NCBI RefSeq assembly: GCF_000190475.1
Contig: NZ_AEWH01000006.1
Location: forward strand, 124,001 to 188,000
Reading direction: 5' to 3'
Length of the DNA: 64,000 nt
Source: Ornithinibacillus scapharcae TW25
GTDB taxonomy: Bacteria > Bacillota > Bacilli > Bacillales > Amphibacillaceae
A program made the position numbers and the translations under genes. This document shows positions 52,698 through 62,335 of the stretch, piece after piece. The notes under the pieces are model-generated. The model did not search any database and had not been told where the DNA came from. It worked only from the letters and a program-made list of their open reading frames with translations. How positions within the stretch are numbered: position 1 is the stretch's first letter; each line of letters begins with the position of its first letter.

Positions 52698-55600
52698 ATG
52701 AAACATATTATTCGTTATCGATGGTTTATTGCTGTCGTATGGATTGTAGCTGCTGTTTCTCTATTCGTATTTGCCCCGAATTTACAAGATTTAGTTCGAG
52801 AAAAGGGACAAATCTCAGCACCAGAGGATTCCCCCTCTGTACAAGCCCAAGAACTGTTAGCATCGATGTCAGGTGACCAAACAGGAAATAAAACGAGTGC
52901 TGTACTAGTTTTCCATGAGAAAGATGGCTTTAACCAAGCCGAAAAAGATTCGGTTGCTAAAGCTATCAATCTATTAAATGAGAATCAGGATACATTAGCA
53001 ATTTCCGATATTCTAGCATTTACAGATGATCCTGCTATTGAGGAGCAAACGGTTTCCTCCGATGAAAAAACCATTATGATCCCATTTGAGGTATCACTAG
53101 AAAACCAAGAAATAGATGAAGCTCGAGATGCTATTTATAAAGTCGTTGATGATATTAAAATTGAACACTACTTAACGGGTGAAGCATTTATTTCACAAGA
53201 TATTATCACCAACTCTGAAGAGGGATTAAAGAAAACCGAAATTATTACAGTAGGATTAATTCTTATCATCCTATTTATCGTGTTCAAATCTCTTGTTGCA
53301 CCATTTATCCCATTGTTAACTGTTGGGATTTCCTATCTAGCTGCACAAGGTATTGTATCAATATTAGCTGACACGGTAGATTTTCCACTATCAACATTTA
53401 CGCAAATATTTATGGTTGCGGTCATGTTTGGTATTGGTACGGATTACTGTATCTTATTAATAAGTAGATTTAAAGAAGAATTAGCGGAGGATGCTTCTAT
53501 TCAAGAAGCTGTAATCCGCACGTACAAAAACAGTGGAAAAACAATCGTATTTGCCGGTATTGCCGTACTAATTGGTTTTGCTACAATTGGGCTTTCCACC
53601 TTCTCTCTTTACCAATCAGCCGTAGCTGTAGGGGTAGGGGTTGCAGTGATGTTAGTGGCTCTAGCTACCCTAGTACCGTTTTTCCTAGTCGTATTAGGCA
53701 AAAAATTATTCTGGCCATTCGATAAATCAGTATCTCATAAGGAAAGTAAATTCTGGGGTACAATCGGTACATTTGCATGGACTCGACCAATCATTGCACT
53801 GCTTATCGTTGCAGTCATTGTTGTTCCAGCATTAATTACGTATGATGGAGATAAATCCTATAACTCACTGGAAGAAATCGGTGATTCTTATGAGTCAGTA
53901 AAAGGATTTAATTATATTTCCGATAGCTTCGGACCCGGTCAAACCATGCCTACTACGGTTGTTTTAAAAGCTGATGAACCTATCGATACAGTTGAAGAAT
54001 ATCAACAAATCGAACGGATTTCCGAAGAACTAGCAAAACTTACTGGTGTTAATCAAGTTCGAAGTGCGACAAGACCAACTGGTTCCATAATTGAAGACTT
54101 TAAAGTAGATAATTTTACTGGTCAACTTGCTGATGGCATCGGAAAGAGTACAGATGGACTATCAGAAATTGAAGATGGCTTACAGGAAGCTGCTAGTGAA
54201 TTGGAAAATGCAACACCGCAATTAGAAGAAGCGCAAAATGGTGTCGACCAATTACTAGAAGGAACTAATTCAGCCAATACTGGTATTGGCGAAATTCAAG
54301 CTGCACTGAAGCAAATTGAAGAAGGAATTTCTTCAGGGGCAATGGGTGCAACGGAAATTAAAAATAATCTACAAACGATAAAGGACAATCTGGATCAAAC
54401 CATTGTAGGAAATAAAGAACTACTAAATGGTTACAAGCAATTGGCAACAGGACTAGAAAGTTTAAACAATCAGCAATTTAGTACACTTAGCCAATTACCA
54501 ACTACGATTAACCAAGTGTATAGTAGCTTAAGTACTGTATTAGAGAAGCATCCAGACTTACAGCAAGATACAGACTTTATGATCGCATATAAGACGGTTG
54601 AAGCCTTAAACCAACAGGTTGAACCTCTTGGTAATCTTAAGCAAGTTATGCGGAATCAAGTAATTACACCACTAAAACAGCTTAATGATCAAAATCAACA
54701 ATACAATTTCGCAGCATCCATTTCTGCGCAGGAACAATTATCTGCAGGCATTGAGAAATTAATTTCAGGTGTTGGAGATTTAGAGTCAGGATTAAGTCAA
54801 GCAGCGAGTGGCCAAGGGCAAGTTGTATCTAATCTTCCTAGCCTTCAGGATGGACTTACTCAAATTTATGGTGGTCAAGAAGAATTAAAAACAGCATTTG
54901 TAGAAATGCAAGACCAACTAGGTCAGTTATCTTCTGGATTAACAGAAGGAGCAGATGGATTAGACCAAATAAACGATGGGCTAACCACCGTTAAAGACTA
55001 TTTATCTGAGATTGAAACAGATGAAAACAATCCAATCGTGATGATACCTGAAGAAGCACTAGAAAATGATGATTTCATGGAAGGTGCAAGCATGTATCTT
55101 TCATATGATAAAACAATCGTAAAGTTAGATGTTGTCTTAGAATATAACCCATATTCGACAGAAGCATTAAAAATGGTAGATATGATTCATGCTAAAGTGG
55201 ATGAAGTAAAACAAGATACTATCTTTGACTCAAGTAATACATTACTAGGTGGAATAAGTAGCACGAACAATGATCTCCAAAATGTGTCTGATGAAGATTA
55301 TTCTCGTACAGTATTGTATATGATTGCAGGTATCTTTATTATCCTAATTATCCTGCTTCGTTCTATCATTATGCCAATATATTTAATTGGATCGTTAATC
55401 TTAACATACTTTACCTCCATGGCATTTAGTGAGATTATCTTTGTAAATATCATGGGCTATGATGGATTAACATGGGCAGTACCGTTCTTTGCCTTTGTAA
55501 TGCTAACAGCACTAGGTATAGACTATAGTATTTTCCTAATGGATCGTTTCAATGAATACCGTGAGACAAACCTAAAAGAAGCAATGATTACTGCAATGAA

Positions 55601-55811
55601 AAAAATGGGAACAGTAATTATTTCAGCAGCTGTGATTTTAGGAGGAACATTCGGGGCAATGCTACCTTCTGGCGTATTATCTATCTTGCAAATAGCAACG
55701 GTCGTATTAATTGGCTTATTCCTTTATGCTATCGTCATGTTACCATTATTTGTACCAGTAATGGTGAGATTATTCGGTAATGCTAATTGGTGGCCATTTA
55801 AGAAGAAGTAA
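52698..55811 (+). CDS. MMPL/RND-type membrane exporter (YdgH-like)
   Basis: A 1037-residue protein with two MMPL halves. Spans lie at about 10-30, 180-345 and 360-380, then 860-1030, with the proton-relay type motif FGIGTDYCI in the first half and LGIDYSIFLMDRF in the second. The long extracytoplasmic insert (about 380-850) is coiled-coil rich with recurring Gly-Leu-x-x-Ile/Ala heptads (DGLSEIEDGLQEA), as in YhgE/Pip-type proteins. Likely exports lipids or drugs. Controlled by the adjacent MarR gene. Confidence 0.88.
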   Translation: MKHIIRYRWFIAVVWIVAAVSLFVFAPNLQDLVREKGQISAPEDSPSVQAQELLASMSGDQTGNKTSAVLVFHEKDGFNQAEKDSVAKAINLLNENQDTLAISDILAFTDDPAIEEQTVSSDEKTIMIPFEVSLENQEIDEARDAIYKVVDDIKIEHYLTGEAFISQDIITNSEEGLKKTEIITVGLILIILFIVFKSLVAPFIPLLTVGISYLAAQGIVSILADTVDFPLSTFTQIFMVAVMFGIGTDYCILLISRFKEELAEDASIQEAVIRTYKNSGKTIVFAGIAVLIGFATIGLSTFSLYQSAVAVGVGVAVMLVALATLVPFFLVVLGKKLFWPFDKSVSHKESKFWGTIGTFAWTRPIIALLIVAVIVVPALITYDGDKSYNSLEEIGDSYESVKGFNYISDSFGPGQTMPTTVVLKADEPIDTVEEYQQIERISEELAKLTGVNQVRSATRPTGSIIEDFKVDNFTGQLADGIGKSTDGLSEIEDGLQEAASELENATPQLEEAQNGVDQLLEGTNSANTGIGEIQAALKQIEEGISSGAMGATEIKNNLQTIKDNLDQTIVGNKELLNGYKQLATGLESLNNQQFSTLSQLPTTINQVYSSLSTVLEKHPDLQQDTDFMIAYKTVEALNQQVEPLGNLKQVMRNQVITPLKQLNDQNQQYNFAASISAQEQLSAGIEKLISGVGDLESGLSQAASGQGQVVSNLPSLQDGLTQIYGGQEELKTAFVEMQDQLGQLSSGLTEGADGLDQINDGLTTVKDYLSEIETDENNPIVMIPEEALENDDFMEGASMYLSYDKTIVKLDVVLEYNPYSTEALKMVDMIHAKVDEVKQDTIFDSSNTLLGGISSTNNDLQNVSDEDYSRTVLYMIAGIFIILIILLRSIIMPIYLIGSLILTYFTSMAFSEIIFVNIMGYDGLTWAVPFFAFVMLTALGIDYSIFLMDRFNEYRETNLKEAMITAMKKMGTVIISAAVILGGTFGAMLPSGVLSILQIATVVLIGLFLYAIVMLPLFVPVMVRLFGNANWWPFKKK

Positions 55812-55841
55812 GATCCTTCGTACAACTAATTGTACGAAAGA

Positions 55842-55884
55842 AAATCCGAACTTTTATTCAATTCTCTTGAATGGGTTCGGATTT
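55842..55884. terminator. Bidirectional terminator after the MMPL gene
   Basis: AAATCCGAAC (55842-55851) pairs with GTTCGGATTT (55875-55884), with a TTCAA/TTGAA stem inside, and T follows. A smaller TTCGTACAA/TTGTACGAA hairpin precedes it at about 55818-55838. Confidence 0.85.
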
Positions 55885-55890
55885 TTCATT

Positions 55891-56895
55891 TTATTCTTTT
55901 GCTAATTTATCTCTATTTTTCATTCCTGGAGGTTGCTCTAACCAACCATTCTCAATCATAATATCTGCCCCGCTTTTCGAGTATGCTGCAACTTCTAATG
56001 ATAAACGCTCATAATTCACCATTAGATCGCTTCGCTGACTGGCAGCCGCAGCAGTTGCATAATTACCAATACCCGCTTGCATTAATAAAGAAATATGAAA
56101 CATCATCATTTTATCAGAGAATGTTCTTTTTTTAGAATCGCTAACTGCAACATCTGGTACATGTGGGGCATCTATATCATCATTCATTAAGGTATCAACA
56201 AAAAGTTTGATATGTTTTTTAGCAATTTCCTTACCTCTCAACATAAATTCCTGAACTTGTTTCGAACCAGAGGTTTGTGCAAATGAAATACACAATTTCA
56301 TCCCCATCGAGTTTGTCATTATGTTCATGTATAAGTATGATATTTCTATGGAATTAAGTGCACGTTTTTCATGAAAAGGATTTATGCCGCTTAAATACTT
56401 TTTACTATCAATATAATCATTTTCCTTAGGTACTTCGATATAGGGATGTCTAGCATTGATACCCTTAGAAAGTTGAATTTCTAATGTGCGATTATAGAGA
56501 TAGCTTGTATCTTTTAATGCTGCAGAAAAATACTCTCGAATATCCTTTCTCGTACTCATGGAGAGAAGGCCACTATACGATACCATACCAACTCTAGCCA
56601 TATGATTAACATAGGTTAGACAAAACGTATCCGTATATAACCAAGGTGCCTCAATATTCACATCATCTTCACCAAAACCATTTGGTATCGCAAAGTTTTC
56701 TTTATAAAAGAGCGTAGTTAAATCCTTCAAATGTTTTTCAGATAAATCAAAAGCGTATTGTATAATTGGCTTTATATCTGGATCACTAATATCTTTTAAT
56801 ATAAATCTTAAAACTTGATGTGATAAACTGTCATTCATATAGGTCGTCCAGAGTGATGCAATCTCTCCTGAAGTTAGATGGATGTTCTGATTCAC
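55891..56895 (-). CDS. DUF3231 family protein (two tandem domains)
   Basis: A 334-residue helical protein made of two copies of a roughly 160-residue DUF3231 unit. LTSGEIASLWTTYMNDSLS opens the first and LNSIEISYLYMNIMTNSMG opens the second. Each has a four-helix bundle pattern reminiscent of CotF-type coat proteins. Function unknown. The frame opens at 56943, but TAGGAGG lies inside and a GTG at 56895 fits. Single gene. Confidence 0.82.
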   Translation of the reverse strand: MNQNIHLTSGEIASLWTTYMNDSLSHQVLRFILKDISDPDIKPIIQYAFDLSEKHLKDLTTLFYKENFAIPNGFGEDDVNIEAPWLYTDTFCLTYVNHMARVGMVSYSGLLSMSTRKDIREYFSAALKDTSYLYNRTLEIQLSKGINARHPYIEVPKENDYIDSKKYLSGINPFHEKRALNSIEISYLYMNIMTNSMGMKLCISFAQTSGSKQVQEFMLRGKEIAKKHIKLFVDTLMNDDIDAPHVPDVAVSDSKKRTFSDKMMMFHISLLMQAGIGNYATAAAASQRSDLMVNYERLSLEVAAYSKSGADIMIENGWLEQPPGMKNRDKLAKE

Positions 56896-57004
56896 GATTT
56901 GCCTCCTAAAAACATTATTCTTTTGCATATTGTTTCCTAACATACTTAATTTAATGCAGTTATCAACTGCATATATCAGTATGAAAATCTTTTTCTACAA
57001 AAAA

Positions 57005-57044
57005 AACTGTTCTTGATTCATTAGAATTAGAATCAAGAACAGTT
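57005..57044 (-). terminator. Terminator of the lone murG
   Basis: A perfect 15-bp stem (57005-57019 with 57030-57044). A-run on the forward strand gives the reverse T-tract. Confidence 0.92.
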
Positions 57045-57048
57045 ATCC

Positions 57049-58119
57049 CTATTTCATAGAATTCATTATTATTTCTACTACACGATCACGAGATCTTTCA
57101 CTTTGATACTGTTTCATTTTATCTATGATGATAGGTGCTTGCTGCATTAATTTGTCAAGTTCCTTCGATAGAGTTTCCTCTGTTAAATCCTCTTCCTCTA
57201 ACACTCTTGCATACATTTTATCTGCAAAGGACTTAGCATTGATAATTTGGTCTCCCCTACTCGCTTCTTTTGAGAGCGGGATAAGTAGCATTGGTTTTTG
57301 TAATGCTAAAAATTCAAAAATAGCATTAGAACCCGCGCGAGACAATACAAAGTCAGTAGCCGCAAAGATATCTTTTAATTCATCGGTAACATACTCGAAT
57401 TGTGCATATCCTTGCCTTTGAACACTTGCATCCATTTTTCCTTTTCCACAGATATGGACTATCTGGAACTTTTCTAATAACACATCCAGTGAAGCTCTGA
57501 CGGTATCATTAATTTTTTGAGCACCACCGCTTCCACCCATGATGAGTAATACAGGTTTTTGCTGAGTGAAACCAGCTAATGTTAGTCCCTTTTCCTTGCT
57601 ACCTTGAAAAAGTTCTTCTCGAATTACTGCTCCAACATACTCGGCTTTACCTTCTGGTAGAAATTCCATCGTTTCAGGAAAAGTAGCTAATACTTTTTTG
57701 GCAAATGGAATTGCTAATTTATTGGCAAGCCCCGGTGTATAGTCTGACTCATGTATGACAGCAGACACTCCTCTCATTTTAGAGGCAAGGACTACCGGTA
57801 CGGAAACAAATCCACCCTTCGAGAAGATTACCGCTGGTTTCCGCTTCCCAATAATGTGCCAAGCTTGTAAAGTACCTTTTACCACTTTAAAAGGATCCTT
57901 GATATTTTCTAATGATAAATAGCGACGTAATTTTCCAGTTGAAATTGGATAATAGGTAACGTCATCCAATTGCTCAATTAACGTGCGTTCAATACCTTCC
58001 TTTGATCCAATATAGTCAATCTCCCATCCCTCACGCTGAAATACAGGTATTAATGCTAAATTAACGATGACATGACCTGCACTCCCACCGCCTGTGAATA
58101 GAATTCGTTTGTTTCTCAT
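57049..58119 (-). CDS. murG: Lone MurG-like UDP-GlcNAc transferase
   Basis: A 356-residue glycosyltransferase. MurG adds GlcNAc to lipid I to give lipid II at the cytoplasmic face. The donor-site motifs [15 protein letters not shown] and [23 protein letters not shown] are present. The N-terminal loop reads GGGSAGHV where typical MurG has GGGTGGHI, and no dcw cluster surrounds it. It is therefore probably the second, stand-alone MurG seen in some Bacillaceae, and may act on another acceptor. Confidence 0.88.
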   Translation of the reverse strand: MRNKRILFTGGGSAGHVIVNLALIPVFQREGWEIDYIGSKEGIERTLIEQLDDVTYYPISTGKLRRYLSLENIKDPFKVVKGTLQAWHIIGKRKPAVIFSKGGFVSVPVVLASKMRGVSAVIHESDYTPGLANKLAIPFAKKVLATFPETMEFLPEGKAEYVGAVIREELFQGSKEKGLTLAGFTQQKPVLLIMGGSGGAQKINDTVRASLDVLLEKFQIVHICGKGKMDASVQRQGYAQFEYVTDELKDIFAATDFVLSRAGSNAIFEFLALQKPMLLIPLSKEASRGDQIINAKSFADKMYARVLEEEDLTEETLSKELDKLMQQAPIIIDKMKQYQSERSRDRVVEIIMNSMK

Positions 58120-58235
58120 ACGCTTTAGAAGTCCCCTCTTTCCAATTACATGGCATAGTCGTATAATAAACTTTATGCATGTAAATCCATTACCTCTCTA
58201 TCCTATTAAAAAATTCAAGAAAAAGGAAGCATAAT

Positions 58236-59606
58236 ATGTATCAGACAAGTACCATTAAAGAAAAAACGAAATTGTTTTTCATGATATTCTTCCCTATTTT
58301 AATTACGCAAGTCAGCCTAAATTTAATGACCTTCTTTGATACCGTTATGTCTGGGCGAGCTGGAGCAGAAGACTTAGCCGGGGTAGCTATAGGATCTAGT
58401 CTGTGGGTGCCAATATTTACAGGTATCAATGGTATCCTATTAGCTATCACACCAATTATTGCTCAATTATTAGGTGCCAAAAAAGATAATGAAATTACCT
58501 ATAAAACACAACAAGCACTCTACTTATCCATTGGATTAGCCTTAGTGATTATCCTATTAGGATTATTGGCCATAAATCCTGTATTAAATCTTATGGATTT
58601 AGAAGCTGAAGTTAGACACATCTCTAAATACTACCTTATTTCATTAGGTACTGGTATTATCCCATTATTTATTTTTAACACATTACGCTGTTTAATGGAT
58701 GCCCTTGGTCAAACACGGGTTTCGATGTTTATTATCTTAATCTCTCTTCCAATTAATGTGGTTTTAAATTACTTATTTATTTTTGGGAAGTTTGGTATAC
58801 CAGCATTAGGTGGTATAGGTGCTGGAATTGCTACATCACTATCGTATTGGTTAACTAGTGTCCTAGCGATTATCATATTAATGAAGATTCGTCCATTTCG
58901 GGATTTGAAACTCTTTACCAAATGGAGTAGACCAAAGGTTAGAGATTGGTTAGAACAATTAAAGATAGGAATCCCTATCGGCTTTGCAATTTTCTTTGAA
59001 ACCAGTATCTTCGCAGCTGTCACGTTATTTATGAGTGTATATAGCACGAACACGATAGCCGCGCATCAAGCGGCGATGAACTTTTCATCCTTATTGTATA
59101 TGATACCATTAAGTGTTGGAATGGCGTTAACGATCACGGTTGGATATGAGGTCGGTGCTAAACGCTTAAATGACGCAAAAGTTTATAGTTATATCGGAAT
59201 AAGTGGTGGTATATTTATTGCCTTATTCAATGGAATTATTCTTTATCTATTCAGAGATGCCGTTGCTGCGTTATATAACGAGGATTCAGCGGTGATTTCA
59301 TTAACGGTTCAATTCATTGGCTTTGCTATTGTCTACCAATTAGCTGATGCATTCGGTGCACCTATTCAAGGAGCACTTCGAGGCTATAAAGACGTTAATA
59401 TGACACTTGTTATAGCACTAGTTTCTTATTGGGTGATTGGATTACCAACTGGCTGGTTATTGGCTAACTACACTTCATTGGAACCTTTTGGCTATTGGGT
59501 TGGAATTATAGTTGGCTTAAGTGTAGGCGCGTTATGTCTACTAGGAAGATTGTTAATTGTTCAAAAACGATATAAGACAATAATAGAAAACTCATCTGCT
59601 AATTAA
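58236..59606 (+). CDS. MATE-family multidrug efflux pump (NorM/YojI-like)
   Basis: A 456-residue protein with twelve spans in two halves. The first opens FFPILITQVSLNLMTFFDTVMSGR and carries AGVAIGSSLWVP; the second half repeats GFAIFFETSIFAAV. Sodium- or proton-coupled export of cationic drugs is the family role. It is divergent from murG. Its 3' end overlaps a terminator. Confidence 0.92.
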   Translation: MYQTSTIKEKTKLFFMIFFPILITQVSLNLMTFFDTVMSGRAGAEDLAGVAIGSSLWVPIFTGINGILLAITPIIAQLLGAKKDNEITYKTQQALYLSIGLALVIILLGLLAINPVLNLMDLEAEVRHISKYYLISLGTGIIPLFIFNTLRCLMDALGQTRVSMFIILISLPINVVLNYLFIFGKFGIPALGGIGAGIATSLSYWLTSVLAIIILMKIRPFRDLKLFTKWSRPKVRDWLEQLKIGIPIGFAIFFETSIFAAVTLFMSVYSTNTIAAHQAAMNFSSLLYMIPLSVGMALTITVGYEVGAKRLNDAKVYSYIGISGGIFIALFNGIILYLFRDAVAALYNEDSAVISLTVQFIGFAIVYQLADAFGAPIQGALRGYKDVNMTLVIALVSYWVIGLPTGWLLANYTSLEPFGYWVGIIVGLSVGALCLLGRLLIVQKRYKTIIENSSAN

Positions 59607-59621
59607 TACGCAGATGAGTTT
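59586..59621. terminator. Bidirectional terminator overlapping the end of the MATE gene
   Basis: A 13-bp stem (59586-59598 with 59609-59621). The left arm is the last codons of the MATE gene and the stop codon is in the loop. It also serves nupC from the other side. Confidence 0.85.
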
Positions 59622-59629
59622 TATGGTCT

Positions 59630-60817
59630 CTAAATGAATAAACCAGCAATTGTTGCAGAAAGAATAGATGCTAGTGTTGCACCTAGTAAAAGTTTTAGAC
59701 CAAATCTCGATACTTCTCCGCCTTTTTCACGATCAATTCCTTGAACTGTTCCAGCAATAATACCGATTGATGAGAAGTTTGCGAATGAAGTTAAGAAGAC
59801 TGTTACGATACCAACTGTCTTTTCAGATACACTACCTAGCATGTCCTGGAACTCTAACATGGCAACAAACTCATTTGTTACAATCTTCGTACCCATAATG
59901 CCGGCAGCTTCAATTACTTCACTAACAGGAATACCCATCAGGATACCGATTGGGGATAATACATAACCAAGAATCTGTTGTAACGTAACGCCTGCAAATA
60001 TAGCTTCAATAATCCAGTTGACAAGCTCTAGGGATGCGATAAAAGCAACTAGCATGGTTGCAACAATTAGGGCAATTTTCCCACCTTCTAATGCACCATT
60101 ACCCATCGCTTCAAAAATACTCTTGTCATTCGAAACATCCGTAATGTCTACTGTATCCTCTTCTTTTGGTACATTTACAGGCGCAATAACAGAAGAGATG
60201 ATTAATGCACTAAACATATTCAGTGGTAATGCTACAAGAACATATTCAGGTGGTAGCATCTGCATATAGGCACCTACGATGGAAGCCGATACAGATCCCA
60301 TTGCTGAAGCACTTACAATGTATAAACGATTTGCAGTTAAATGATGGAACTGAGAGCGAATGGCAATTAACGCTTCTGATTGACCAAAGAAAATACTATT
60401 AACCGCATTGAATGATTCTACCTTAGGCAGACCAGTAATTTTGGAGATAATTCCACCAATATACTTGATGATAAGTGGTAGTATCTTTAAATACGTTAAT
60501 ACAGATAAAATAGTCGCAAAGAAGATAATTAGTAATAGAACGTCGAAGAAGAAAATTCCACCTTCATTTTCTACTACTCCTCCGAGTATAAAATCAACTC
60601 CAGCAGTACCAAACTCAATCAGTTTGTTGAATACAGAGGAAATTCCATTTATGATGGTTTGACCTATTGTAGTGGAAAACATAAACCATGTAATTATCAA
60701 TTGGGCTAGGATCATAATACCTATCCCTCTATAGTTAATAATCTTTTTGTTGTTGGAAAGTAGGTATGATAAACCTAAAACTATAATGATGGCAAGTATA
60801 CCAAGAATAATATCCAT
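59630..60817 (-). CDS. nupC: Concentrative nucleoside transporter NupC
   Basis: A 395-residue CNT-family nucleoside importer. The landmarks are NAVNSIFFGQSEALIAI, SAMGSVSASIVGAYMQMLPPEYV, ALEGGKIALIVATML and the terminal SFANFSSIGIIAGTVQGI. AGGAGG precedes the ATG. Single gene. No nucleoside catabolism genes are adjacent. Confidence 0.93.
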   Translation of the reverse strand: MDIILGILAIIIVLGLSYLLSNNKKIINYRGIGIMILAQLIITWFMFSTTIGQTIINGISSVFNKLIEFGTAGVDFILGGVVENEGGIFFFDVLLLIIFFATILSVLTYLKILPLIIKYIGGIISKITGLPKVESFNAVNSIFFGQSEALIAIRSQFHHLTANRLYIVSASAMGSVSASIVGAYMQMLPPEYVLVALPLNMFSALIISSVIAPVNVPKEEDTVDITDVSNDKSIFEAMGNGALEGGKIALIVATMLVAFIASLELVNWIIEAIFAGVTLQQILGYVLSPIGILMGIPVSEVIEAAGIMGTKIVTNEFVAMLEFQDMLGSVSEKTVGIVTVFLTSFANFSSIGIIAGTVQGIDREKGGEVSRFGLKLLLGATLASILSATIAGLFI

Positions 60818-61026
60818 TCGTTGTAAATCCTCCTAGTTGTATATATTACTCTTAATAGAATACCCTAATTTCAAAATGCAATAACAAATTGTAATTGACA
60901 AAAATAAAAAATCAGAGATACAAGTAATATTGATAATGTGTTTTAAAGCATGTCCACTATTTATGGACAACGCTACTGTGTATTTTTTAAAATCGTTGTA
61001 AGATGAATCTGGCGGAAAAAATAAAA

Positions 61027-61056
61027 TCCCTGCTACAACTTTCGTTATAGCAGGGA
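61027..61056 (-). terminator. Terminator of odhA-odhB
   Basis: TCCCTGCTA (61027-61035) pairs with TAGCAGGGA (61048-61056). An A-rich stretch on the forward strand gives the reverse T-tract. Confidence 0.88.
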
Positions 61057-61084
61057 CTCTTCTTAAGACTTTTAAACTGCTATC

Positions 61085-62335
61085 TTAACCTTCTAGTAAT
61101 AAATCATATGGATCTTCCAATAGTTGTTTCACACGAACTAAGAACTGAACAGCCTCTTTACCATCCACAATTCTATGGTCATAGGAAAGTGCTAAATACA
61201 TCATTGGACGTACTTCAATAGAATCATCTGGCATAACGACAGGGCGCTTAATAATATTGTGCATTCCCAAGATACCAACTTGTGGAGCATTCAAGATTGG
61301 TGTTGAAAGCATAGACCCGAATGTTCCACCATTTGTAATCGTAAATGTTCCGCCTTGTAGATCATTCAATCCTAATTCCTTATTACGAGCTTTCTTACCA
61401 AGGTTAGCAATCTCACGTTCTACTCCAGCGAAGTCTAAACGGTCAGCATCGCGCACTACTGGAACGACAAGACCTTCATCAGTTGATACTGCGATACCGA
61501 TATCGTAATACTTTTTCACGATAAGATCAGTACCATTAATTTCAGCATTTAGTAGTGGGAAGTCTTTTAGTGCTCCAACTACCGCCTTCGTGAAGAACGA
61601 CATGAAGCCAAGTTTAACACCATGCTTTTCCACGAATTTTTCTTTGCGCTCATTTCGAAGCTTCATAACATTTGTTAAATCTACTTCATTAAAAGTAGTG
61701 AGCATTGCGGCAGTTTGTTGCGCCTCAACTAGACGTTTTGCAATCGTCTGACGACGACGCGACATTTTAACAACCTCAACTGGCTTGTTGAATTCTGCAG
61801 CCGCAGCTTTTGGAGCAGCTGGTTCTTGTTTTGCAGGTGTTGTTTGTTGTTTAGGTGCATTCGCTACCGCCTCAACATCTTCAGGACGCACACGTCCAAG
61901 TGGGTCACGAGTTGTAACCGTACTAAGATCAATATTCAATTCGCGAGCTCGTTTTCTAGCTGCTGGTGACGCAATAACATCACGGTTAGAAGCTGGCTCT
62001 TCTGGCGTTTTTGGCGACTCTACAGCTTTTGGCGCTTCTGTTGGAGTCTCTTCTTTTGCAGCTGGTGCTACCTCTTTTACGGATTCAACAGCAGCTCCGC
62101 CTTCTGCACTAACATTTGCAATAATGTCTCCTACTTCAACATCATCGCCTTCCTCTTTTAGGATTTCCGTAATAACACCTGAAACTTCAGCATTCACTTC
62201 AACGTTTACTTTATCAGTTTCTAGTTCTACTACAGGATCCCCTTTTTCGACTTTATCCCCTACTTTAACTAACCACTGGGCAATTGTACCTTCTGTAATT
62301 GATTCGGCAAGTTCAGGTATCTTAATTTCTTTCAC
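61085..62335 (-). CDS. odhB: Dihydrolipoyllysine succinyltransferase OdhB (2-oxoglutarate dehydrogenase E2)
   Basis: A 416-residue E2 core of the 2-oxoglutarate dehydrogenase complex. The lipoyl domain (about 1-76) has the lipoylated Lys in [12 protein letters not shown]. An Ala/Pro/Glu-rich linker comes next, a peripheral subunit-binding domain near 125-160 ([15 protein letters not shown]), and a catalytic domain ending with the active-site [13 protein letters not shown]. The GTG start lies within the 3' end of odhA (14-base overlap). GGAGGA inside odhA serves as its site. Confidence 0.96.
   Translation of the reverse strand: MKEIKIPELAESITEGTIAQWLVKVGDKVEKGDPVVELETDKVNVEVNAEVSGVITEILKEEGDDVEVGDIIANVSAEGGAAVESVKEVAPAAKEETPTEAPKAVESPKTPEEPASNRDVIASPAARKRARELNIDLSTVTTRDPLGRVRPEDVEAVANAPKQQTTPAKQEPAAPKAAAAEFNKPVEVVKMSRRRQTIAKRLVEAQQTAAMLTTFNEVDLTNVMKLRNERKEKFVEKHGVKLGFMSFFTKAVVGALKDFPLLNAEINGTDLIVKKYYDIGIAVSTDEGLVVPVVRDADRLDFAGVEREIANLGKKARNKELGLNDLQGGTFTITNGGTFGSMLSTPILNAPQVGILGMHNIIKRPVVMPDDSIEVRPMMYLALSYDHRIVDGKEAVQFLVRVKQLLEDPYDLLLEG

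Noticed and set aside
60893-60920. Forward TTGACA with 17-base spacing inside the nupC-odhB gap
   Set aside because: The -10 candidate (ATACAA) is poor, and it would drive transcription antisense to odhB with no gene in that direction.
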